Source: Cyanobacterium aponinum PCC 10605
GTDB lineage: Bacteria > Cyanobacteriota > Cyanobacteriia > Cyanobacteriales > Cyanobacteriaceae
Reading direction: 5' to 3'
Assembly (NCBI RefSeq): GCF_000317675.1
Contig: NC_019776.1
Location: 248,001 to 312,000 of the forward strand
Length of the DNA: 64,000 bases
Shown here: one piece after another, positions 13,121 through 21,600 of the stretch
Position numbering within the stretch: position 1 is the stretch's first letter
Layout: the number at the start of each line of letters is the position of its first letter
Program-made: the position numbers and the translations under genes
Notes under the pieces: generated by a model
Databases searched by the model: none
Seen by the model: the letters and a program-made list of their open reading frames with translations, nothing else
What the model was told of the DNA's origin: nothing

Positions 13121-13834
13121 TTACCTACTCAGTGAGGGAGGTATTTCTAGGTTATTTTCCCTCATTAATTTTTCGTCGCTCATTATCTTTTCAGGAATAC
13201 CATCAGCGATGATTTTTCCTTTATTCATAACAATGACTCGATCGCACACTTCTAATATTAACTCTAGATCGTGGGCTGAGACTAAAATAGTTTCTGAGGA
13301 AGATTGTAGAAATTGAATTAGTTTCCTTCTTGCTTTTAAGTCTAAATTGGCACTAGGTTCATCGTAGAGAATTATTTTGGGTTGCATTATTAATACAGAT
13401 GCGATCGCAACCATACATTTTTCACCCCCTGAAAGTTGATGGGGGATTCGATTTATTAAATGTTTAACACCGACAGTAGTAATAACTTGGTTGAATCTTG
13501 CTTCTATTTCTGAAGATGATAAACCTAAATTTTCCGCACCGAATATAATATCATCTTTGACAGTGGGACAAAATAGTTGATCATCTGGATTCTGAAATAC
13601 TAGACCAATTTCAGGATGAAACTTTCCCGCCGCAATCGTTTTATTAAATAATTTAATTTCTCCTTGATTAAGTTTTAAAATACCACAAATAGATAAAAAA
13701 AGAGTTGTTTTTCCTGCACCATTTGCACCAATTATACCGACTTTTTCTTGATTATTAATAGTTAGACATAAATCATTAAAAATTTGTTGTTGGTTATAAT
13801 TAAAAGATATATTATTAATTTCTACCGCTATCAT
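13121..13834 (-). CDS. Energy-coupling-factor / cobalt-nickel type ABC ATPase
   Basis: A 237-residue ATPase with Walker A GANGAGKTT (36-44), Q-loop FQNPDDQLF (typical of CbiO/EcfA ATPases), signature LSGGEK, Walker B IILYDEPSANLD and the switch His in SAHDLEL. The FQNPDDQLFCPTV string places it in the CbiO/EcfA family, which energises uptake of Co, Ni or vitamins. No EcfT (CbiQ) or S-component gene lies next to it, so the substrate cannot be read from context. The start ATG at 13834 gives the usual family N-terminus. Confidence 0.8.
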   Translation of the reverse strand: MIAVEINNISFNYNQQQIFNDLCLTINNQEKVGIIGANGAGKTTLFLSICGILKLNQGEIKLFNKTIAAGKFHPEIGLVFQNPDDQLFCPTVKDDIIFGAENLGLSSSEIEARFNQVITTVGVKHLINRIPHQLSGGEKCMVAIASVLIMQPKIILYDEPSANLDLKARRKLIQFLQSSSETILVSAHDLELILEVCDRVIVMNKGKIIADGIPEKIMSDEKLMRENNLEIPPSLSR

Positions 13835-14015
13835 TTATTTTACTATCAAAAATTCGTAAAAACTTCCAATTAAAAGTATTAATAAGTATTAATATCAAAT
13901 CATATAATCAAGTTCAATATCTAAGAACAAATATAAAACATCGAAAAATTGAAAATATGATATTATTACTGACAATAATTATTATAAATAAAATCTGCTC
14001 AATGAGGTTAAGAAA

Positions 14016-14603
14016 ATGAGGAGATCTAATGTTAATCAATGGGATCAAATTAGAGAAGAAGTAATATTATTATGTATTCAGTGGTACGTAACAGAAAACC
14101 TAACCTATACTCAATTAAAAAAAGTCATGGGGCAAAGAGGTTTTAAAATTGATCCTCGGACTATTAATTATTTAGTGAAAGAATATTCTCCCTTGGCAAA
14201 AAAAAGAGCGATGGAAACCCTTAGAAAAAAAAGAAGAGGATGGAGAATTGTGCAAATTCCTTTCAATTTGCGGGGTAAAAAAAAATATCTTTATAGAGCC
14301 TTAGATGCTCAGGGAAATACCCTTGATTTTATCATCACAAATATGAGAAATAAAGAAAAAGCGAGAGTTTTTTTTGAACAAACTATTCCTAAAAATTTAG
14401 AGCAAAGATTAAGTAAAATTTTATCTAACAGACAAATATTAAAAGTTGAAAAAAATAATCTAATTACAGGAAGCATATTTGTTATTATTTTAGTTATTAT
14501 TGGATTTATTGTAATCAAACAAAAAGATAATAACCAAGATAATAATAGTAGCAATGCAGTCTATGGAAGAGGATTAATTAATAATGCTTTGGACATTTTA
14601 TAG
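14016..14603 (+). CDS. IS6-transposase-derived membrane protein, catalytic site lost
   Basis: A 195-residue protein. Residues 13-66 align with the N-terminal helix-turn-helix of IS6/IS26 transposases (ILLCIQWYVTENLTYTQL; RGFKIDPRTINYLVKEYSPL). Residues 76-122 match the start of the DDE core (W, then RGKKKYLYRALDAQGNTLDF). Where IS6 enzymes have W-x-x-D-E-T, this protein has W76-R-I-V-Q-I, so the first catalytic Asp is Val79. The core then stops, and a strongly hydrophobic helix (about 152-168, IFVIILVIIGFIVI) with a polar tail replaces the rest. This is not a working transposase. A membrane-tethered DNA- or protein-binding role is inference. Its last 20 bases overlap the O-antigen ligase start, so the two are probably co-translated. 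Confidence 0.75.
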   Translation: MRRSNVNQWDQIREEVILLCIQWYVTENLTYTQLKKVMGQRGFKIDPRTINYLVKEYSPLAKKRAMETLRKKRRGWRIVQIPFNLRGKKKYLYRALDAQGNTLDFIITNMRNKEKARVFFEQTIPKNLEQRLSKILSNRQILKVEKNNLITGSIFVIILVIIGFIVIKQKDNNQDNNSSNAVYGRGLINNALDIL

Positions 14604-15873
14604 TGAAGATAAAAATTTTTTAAATAAACTCTTATTTCTCAGTTTATTAATATTACCATTTCAAACATTTTTAGGAATTTTAATTTTAGTATATATCTCT
14701 TATCAGGCATCGGTAAAAAACTGGAGTCAAATCAAAAATAGTTCTTTGACATTGGGTTTTATTTTTCTGAGTTTACTTTTAATAGTTAGTTCTATTTTTG
14801 CATATAAATCAGGAGAAGCATGGTTAGGCATAGTTCACTTTTTACCTTTTTTCTGGGTATTTTTAAGTTTGAGAACTATTGTTAAGACTTATGAGCAACT
14901 TTACACCATAGTTTGGTCTTTAATATTGAGTTCTATTATCGTTGTTTTGATCGCTATTGGAGAAATTAATTTTCATTGGGTAACAATAGATATAATATAT
15001 AAATTATTTGGATGGCAATTAACTGGAGAAGGCATCCCCCCCGGAAGGGCATCTTCTGTTTTTCCCTACGCAAATCCGTTAGCTTTATATTTAGCTATTA
15101 CCATTATTTTATCAACTGGATTACTGATAAAAAATAGTCAAAAATACTGGTTGAATAAAGTTAATTTATGCTTAATTTTTACGATCGCACTTAACGTTTA
15201 TGGTTTAATTTTGACAGGTTCTCGTAATGGTTGGATTATTGTTTTTTTGAGTTTAATTGCTTTTGCTATTTATCGTCATTGGTATTTTTTATTGTCTTTG
15301 ATTACTTTCTCAGGAATAATCGTTAGTTGGGCTTCTTTTGGGAATTTACCATTGCAAAATTTTTGGCGAAAGATAGTACCTAATTTTTTATGGCAAAGAT
15401 TTTCTGATCAAATGTATGTAAGTGGTGATCGCCCGTTGGAAACCCTAAGAACTACACAATGGAATTTTTGCATAGATTTAATTGAACAACATCCACTATT
15501 GGGTTGGGGTTTAAGGAATTTTACAGTTTTATATGAAGAAAAAATGGGAATTTATTTAGGACATCCCCATAACTTTTTTTTAATGATGGGTGCAGAAACA
15601 GGTTTAACTACATTGGGATTTTTATTAGGTTTAATTGCTATAGTTTTAGCAAAAGGATTATTAATAATCAAAGAAGAAAAAATAGAACAAAATCATAACA
15701 TAATTTTCTTTAGTTATTTAGTCGCTTTTGGTGCTTATATTATTTATAATTTATTCGATGTAAGTTTGTTCGATTTAAGGCTAAATATCTTAGCTTGGGT
15801 TATTTTGGGAGCTATTTCGGGTATAAGTGAAAACGTCAACCAAAATGAACAAATAAGAATTGTAAATAAATAA
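14584..15873 (+). CDS. O-antigen ligase / polymerase family membrane protein
   Basis: A 429-residue polytopic inner-membrane protein with about 10-12 hydrophobic helices. The Wzy_C (PF04932) features are LTGSRNGWI followed by a hydrophobic pair, then the periplasmic loop HPLLGWGLRNF and GHPHNFFLMMGAETGL, where the conserved R and H of ligases sit. Such enzymes join or polymerise surface polysaccharide from an undecaprenyl carrier. The start overlaps the upstream transposase-derived gene by 20 bases, and the adhesin gene begins 61 bases downstream. The substrate is unknown. Ligase and polymerase cannot be separated from sequence alone. Confidence 0.82.
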   Translation: MLWTFYSEDKNFLNKLLFLSLLILPFQTFLGILILVYISYQASVKNWSQIKNSSLTLGFIFLSLLLIVSSIFAYKSGEAWLGIVHFLPFFWVFLSLRTIVKTYEQLYTIVWSLILSSIIVVLIAIGEINFHWVTIDIIYKLFGWQLTGEGIPPGRASSVFPYANPLALYLAITIILSTGLLIKNSQKYWLNKVNLCLIFTIALNVYGLILTGSRNGWIIVFLSLIAFAIYRHWYFLLSLITFSGIIVSWASFGNLPLQNFWRKIVPNFLWQRFSDQMYVSGDRPLETLRTTQWNFCIDLIEQHPLLGWGLRNFTVLYEEKMGIYLGHPHNFFLMMGAETGLTTLGFLLGLIAIVLAKGLLIIKEEKIEQNHNIIFFSYLVAFGAYIIYNLFDVSLFDLRLNILAWVILGAISGISENVNQNEQIRIVNK

Positions 15874-15934
15874 AATATATACCTTTTTCTTGAGGTTATA
15901 TTACTAATTATCAATAGTGGTGAAAATATAACCA

Positions 15935-17380
15935 ATGGTTGTCAATCTTGCTTCGGGTTTGAGTGCAATTACTTCTTCCTCTAACAGTCAAACCCATCTG
16001 GTTTGGGCTGAAAATTCCTTTCTCTGGTATGCGAAATACGATGAAAATTCGGAGACTTGGCAAGAAGCAAGGGCGATTAGCAAACTAGAAAATCAAGACA
16101 TCAGCAACATCCAATTACTGTATGAAGATAATCTCATCCAAGAAGGAAATACAGAAGCAAAACAACCCGGATTTGTGGTGACATGGCAACAGGGTAGCGA
16201 TAATGACAGTGATTTTTATTACACCGCAGGAAAATATGATGAACAAGGGGAATTACAATGGTTAGCTAATCCTCAAGCTATCACCTCAGACCAAGTAGGA
16301 GATTTAGAACCTACCTCTATAATTTATCAAGGGGATGTATTTTTGGTTGGTTCAAAGGTTGACTTTCTCAATCAAGCAAATCAGGCAATCAAAGAAGATA
16401 CGGATTTATATTTTCAAAGATTTACTATCAATGACAGTCTTTTCTACGATGGTGATGTCACTCCTCCCCTTGCCTCTTATTCTCCCCAATTGATTCAACA
16501 AGGAGTCATTACCAATCTTATCCCCGTAAATAATACCCCTCAAACTGTTAATACTTTTAACTCTAATGCAGGGCAGGGAATTGGTGCGCAAAGTGATAGT
16601 AGCGAAAGCGAATCAGAAGCAGTTGTGCCTGAATATTCTTTTGCGTGGGGAGGAGGATTAGAATTTTCTGTTGACTTATTAGAAGTTCTCAAAGCTAAAG
16701 ATAATGTGCCGAAAGGGATAGTAAGTAAAATTCTTACTCCTTTTATAAAGGGTGTAGAAATAGAAGTTTCTCTCAAAGGAGGTCAAAATTCTTCTTCAAA
16801 TACGATTATAGGTTCTAGTGGGGATAATCTCAATCCTTATTTATCCGTGGAGGCAAAAACCACTTTTGAAGGAAAAGAGGTCAAGAAAATTGCTACTCTA
16901 GTCGCCGCCCCTGAAGTGGAGGGGGAAGAGCTAGTGGAGGAATCAGCTCAAAAAGAGGTGTCTGAGGCTACGGGTAATAAAGGAGAAAATGAAAATGAGG
17001 GAGGGGAGAAAGAAGGCTCTGCTTTTTCTGTTTCTTTGGGTATAGAGTCAGAATGGTCATTTGACCGAGAAACTTTACTTTTAAATGAAATTTTTGACAG
17101 TATTACTCTCACTTTTGAAGTTGATTTTCCTTTGGTGAAAGTTCCTTTAGTGGAAGTGAGTGCTTTTGGTGACATAGGTGCTTCTTTTTATGTTCAAGCC
17201 GAGCCTTTACCTGACGGAGATTACCAACCTCCCTTATCAGCTATTTTAGAGGTATTGGGAGGAGAAATATTAGGGGCTGGAGTTGCTTCTTTAGTGGGTG
17301 CTGTGGGGAATGCGATGCCAAAGGCACAGCTACGCTGCCCGCAACTAACAGTGATGAATCTACCGTTGAAGGGGCGATAG
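15935..17380 (+). CDS. Giant surface protein, N-terminal piece (frame broken at 3' end)
   Basis: 481 residues. No classical signal peptide: it begins MVVNLASGLSAITSSSNSQT and goes straight into a beta-propeller-like repeat region (HLVWAENSFLWYAKYDENSE). Acidic, low-complexity linkers follow (EGEELVEESAQKEV, GENENEGGEKEGS). The reading frame leaves the conserved path at 17312-17342, where a short repeat sits; the last 16 or so residues before the stop are out-of-frame peptide. The next frame downstream continues the ancestral protein (NSDESTVEGAIVWALAEAVF). The gene is therefore the front part of one 8.5-kb gene with 17554-18561 and 18676-24477. Export is probably by a route without a cleaved signal, as for RTX proteins. 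Confidence 0.65.
   Translation: MVVNLASGLSAITSSSNSQTHLVWAENSFLWYAKYDENSETWQEARAISKLENQDISNIQLLYEDNLIQEGNTEAKQPGFVVTWQQGSDNDSDFYYTAGKYDEQGELQWLANPQAITSDQVGDLEPTSIIYQGDVFLVGSKVDFLNQANQAIKEDTDLYFQRFTINDSLFYDGDVTPPLASYSPQLIQQGVITNLIPVNNTPQTVNTFNSNAGQGIGAQSDSSESESEAVVPEYSFAWGGGLEFSVDLLEVLKAKDNVPKGIVSKILTPFIKGVEIEVSLKGGQNSSSNTIIGSSGDNLNPYLSVEAKTTFEGKEVKKIATLVAAPEVEGEELVEESAQKEVSEATGNKGENENEGGEKEGSAFSVSLGIESEWSFDRETLLLNEIFDSITLTFEVDFPLVKVPLVEVSAFGDIGASFYVQAEPLPDGDYQPPLSAILEVLGGEILGAGVASLVGAVGNAMPKAQLRCPQLTVMNLPLKGR
17312..17342. repeat. Short HIP1-like dispersed repeat at a frameshift
   Basis: GCGATGCCAAAGGCACAGC continues into TACGCTGCCCGC, 31 bases in all. It has the GCGATGCC...GGC form of small cyanobacterial interspersed repeats. 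Its length is not a multiple of three, and the frame is lost exactly here. Insertion of the repeat is the likely cause. Confidence 0.5.
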
Positions 17381-17553
17381 TATGGGCTTTAGCGGAGGCG
17401 GTTTTCTCTACGGTAGCTGATGCTATTACTATTGCCAATGATTCAGATCAATTAGCCTATCAAACTGCGATCGGATTTCCTATTGTTGAGGGCGGATTTA
17501 AATTTCAGTTAGGGACCAAAAACTTTAATTTTAACGGTTCGGCAGGGGTTGAA

Positions 17554-18561
17554 GTGGGTTTAGTTTGGGGTATTGGCGATACTCCTAATGTGCAGTTTTT
17601 GCTTTTTCCTATCGATGCAGGGACAAAAATAGGTCCGATCGTTTTTGGCATTAGTTTACGCCCCGGTTGGACTTGGAGAACAGGAGAAGATACCGCAGAA
17701 AGTACAGGAGTTTCTAGCGAAGAAATTGATTCTACAGGGGCGCAGGTGCAAGGTTCATTATTAACCATTGATTGGGGTGAAAATCTTGATCCTGATTTTG
17801 TGCCTGATGGCAGTCAGTTTGTGGTGACAGTAACCGATCAATTTGGCAATATTACCACTATTCCCGTATTTCAGGTTTTAATTGATGGTAGTATTCTACA
17901 GTTAAGACTAACAGAGATAATTCCTCTTTATGCTAATTATGACTATGCAACGGGGGATAATCCTCAACCACAACCTAATTTAATTCAAGTTAGTTATAGC
18001 ACTTCAGATGATAGTAGTTTGAATTTACAGGATACTCAGGGGGAGGTGATAGACTCTTTTTCCCTGACGGTAGCTAATAATACTCCAAATCAATTTAGTG
18101 CTTTTTATAGCCCCATAACAGGTAACAGTCAAAACTACTCTCGATTCAACAATGAGCTAATTCTCTATTTTGATACGACTTCTCTTGATATTAATGTTAT
18201 CCCTGATGTCCGTCGATTTACTGTCACTGGTGCAAATGTTGAGTCGGTTTCCATTTCAGACAATACCGTTATTCTCAAACTAGATAATATACCTAGTAAC
18301 AATGCGGTAGTTAATTATAGTAATCAATCAGGACAAGGTAATTTATTATTAACCGCCGATGAAAATCAAATTGCCTCTTTTAAGGTGAGTGGTAATGGGC
18401 AAATTAGCCAAATTACTCGGATTCTTGCTGTTAGCTTTTCCGATGAACTAGAAAGTAATTTTGTTCCTAATACTAATCAATTTACCTTAGAAATTCTCGA
18501 TGATAATGGCAATGTCACGGAAACAATTAACATTAACGTAAATGGCAAAAGAAGTCCCTAA
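17554..18561 (+). CDS. Giant surface protein, middle piece with SWM-type repeats
   Basis: 335 residues from GTG 17554, but the frame is open upstream to the frameshift near 17340 with no convincing start, so this is a fragment, not a free-standing gene. Residues about 80-335 contain tandem beta-sandwich repeats of the kind found in the SwmB swimming protein (LDPDFVPDGSQFVVTVTD; VIPDVRRFTVTG followed by NTVILKLDNI). It ends at TAA 18559-18561, and the same frame continues after that stop into the FG-GAP part. If made at all, it would need readthrough or independent initiation. Confidence 0.55.
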   Translation: MGLVWGIGDTPNVQFLLFPIDAGTKIGPIVFGISLRPGWTWRTGEDTAESTGVSSEEIDSTGAQVQGSLLTIDWGENLDPDFVPDGSQFVVTVTDQFGNITTIPVFQVLIDGSILQLRLTEIIPLYANYDYATGDNPQPQPNLIQVSYSTSDDSSLNLQDTQGEVIDSFSLTVANNTPNQFSAFYSPITGNSQNYSRFNNELILYFDTTSLDINVIPDVRRFTVTGANVESVSISDNTVILKLDNIPSNNAVVNYSNQSGQGNLLLTADENQIASFKVSGNGQISQITRILAVSFSDELESNFVPNTNQFTLEILDDNGNVTETININVNGKRSP

Positions 18562-18675
18562 TCTCAGCATAGCGGATTAGCGGATGAATTTTGCCCAATA
18601 AAAAAAATATCCGTAGGAAACGGTATTTTAATTACGGGTATCGCTGACAGAGGGGATGCAAAAAGTAACTATCCC

Positions 18676-21600
18676 ATGAGTTTAGTCACTGGGGATATAG
18701 ATGGAGATGGAATAGAGGATTTAGTTATTGGGGCGCCAAATGTTAACAATGGTGATGGAATCGTTTATGTTATTAGGGGCAGTTATATCGCCGACAATCA
18801 AGGGCAAATTATCAATATTAATTCTGATAATAGTTTCTCTGATCAAAAAAATACTGCTTCTAATAATATTGGGTTTGTCTTTAATCCTACCGTTACAGGG
18901 GCTTATTTTGGCTATGCAGTGGCGGTGGGCAATTTTGACGGAAATGGCAGTTTAGATCTTGCTATTAGCTCTCCGGGGGCTAGTAAAGGCGATGGTTTAG
19001 TATATATTGCACATAATAATAGTGAGTTACAAACTTTCGCCACAGGTAGTAATGGTGAAAATCTCGGTTACAGTTTAGCGGTATCTCAAGCTAATGGAAA
19101 GCAAAGTTTTTCAGGTAATACTACCATAGATGATTTAATCGTAGGTGCACCTAGTTATGCTAGTAGTGTATCAAATCAATGGGTGGGGGCAGATCAACTG
19201 CCTTCGGAAAATCAAAATTTATTTCCCAATACCACATCCACCGCTATAGGTAAGGTTTATGTTTTTGGTAATAATCAAACTACTCCTCTTTATTCTTTTA
19301 CAGGCTCGATTTTACCTTCTACCAATGGCACAGCCGAAAATTCTTTCACAGGAAGTGCCTTAGCTAGTGATGATTGGAACTTAGACGGAGCAAGAGATTT
19401 AGCCATTTCCGCTCCGGGTTCAGACAATAGTGATGGTTTAGTTTATGTTGTTAAAGGAGGAAAACCAACTTCAGGGGATTTAGACAGCATTAGTAACTTA
19501 ATTATTCTTGGTGGTTTACCCTTCTCAAAAACAGGCAGTGAAATTGCATCAGCAGGAGATGTTAACGGCGATGGTTATGAGGATTTTTTGGTAGGCGCAC
19601 CCCAAGGATTAATGGGAGTAGGACAAAGTTACTTACTTTTCGGACCTTTGGATTTAGACTCTCAAGGCACATTGTTTAATCTTAACGTCACTGCCACAGA
19701 TAGTAAAAAAACTTTCCTCTTAAATGGTTCACAGCCTTATCAGTTAACAGGTTCTGCCCTTAGTGGTATTGGCGATGTCAATAATGATAATGTGGATGAT
19801 TTGATGATAACTGCCCCCAATGCTCAACAATTATATGCAGTATTTGGTCATCAGTGGTTAGCAGACGATGGTAGTATCAAACTAGCGGATATTTCTGCTG
19901 ATAACGGTTTTGTCATTGATGGTGACCTTTATAAGGCTAATTCAAAATCTTTAAATGGCAATGGTAATAATGTGCTTATCTTGGGAGATATTAACGGTGA
20001 TGGTTTTGCGGATGTGCTTTCTGGAGGCAGTGAAGATGGTGCAGTTATTATTTTCGGGAGTAGCACTGAAAATCTTTTAGATGCCAGTGTTGGTAGTAAT
20101 GATTTAATTTTGAGCGTGGCGAATCATTCGATACAAGATTTTGCCTCTTTGGGAGACTATAATGGTGATGGTTTACAAGATTTTGGGGTAATTGATGACG
20201 ATAATAATTTTTATATACAATTAGGCTCTAATAATCTTAACAGTTTAGGCAATTTATCTTTATCTAATCCTTCTGTTACTTCTATCATAGAAGCGATCGA
20301 ACTGGGAGACTATAATGGTGACGGTTATGATGATATTCTCCTCAACACTTCTAGCAATAGTCGTATTTATCTAGGCAATGAGGAAGGCAATGTTAACAAC
20401 TTCCTTACTTTTAATCCAGTGGGGGGTAACTCCTTTAGTGATTATACCTTTGGCAGTATTGGAGATATTGACGGTGACGGTTATCAAGATATAGCGACAG
20501 GGCTTCCTCAGAGTAATTTTACCATTCAAGATGCCGCTAATGGGCAATTTACCATCTATACGAACCGAGGAAATCAATCCATCTTGCCTCCTGTAACCCC
20601 TTCATTATCCAATTTTCCTTCCAATGACTATAACCCTACCATCGCATCCTATGGTGTGCCTTCCCAACAATCCCCCGTGCCTCCTAATTTTGCGGTGTAT
20701 CAAGGTTATTTGTACATGACATTTAAGGGCAATGGCAATGATGATATAAATGTTATGAGAAGTCGAGATGGTAACACATGGGAAAATCAAGTAGTTTTGA
20801 CTTCTTTACAGACACCTTATAGTCCATCTTTAGTGGTTTTTGAGGATAAACTATATTTAATCCACACCTTTGAAGATAGCACTATTTACATAACTCCTTT
20901 TACTGGGGATGATAATTCTATTAGTTTTGGTGAATATACTGCTTTAATAGCGGATGCTGGTACTTCTCCTACTCCCATCGTATTCAATAACAAATTATAT
21001 ATCTTTTACATTGCTGATGGTGATGACCAAATCAATTATATAACCCTTTCTGATCCTGCTAATGTCACAGAGTTTGGCTATGATGAATTTAATTATATCA
21101 ATGGTCAACAATCTTTCGATCGAGTCGGTGCTACCCTCACACCTGACGGGGAGAAACTGGTGTTAGCCTATAAAAACAGTAATAAAGCCGATATTTATAT
21201 CACTAACTTTGATGGTAGTAATTGGAGTGAGGGGAAAATTGTACAAGATTCTCAAAACAATAACAATACCATAGAAACTACCGATGGTGTATCTCTTACC
21301 ACTGTTGGTAATAATATTTATCTTGCCTATGAAGGAACAAAACCCAATGATTTAAGATATATTTACTCTCAGGATAGCGGTAATAGTTGGGAAAACGATC
21401 GAAATACCCCTAATCAGCTTGTTAATGGTGGCGCTTCTCTGACTTTTTTCCAAAGTAGCCTTTATTTTGGCTATAGTTCACAAGTTACAAGCAATGCTCC
21501 TCTTTATGTTAGCTATTCAGAGCCTATTTATAATACAAATCAAACTCAACAATTAGGAGAGCAACTATATAGTATAGGAGACTTTAATGGTGATGGTATC

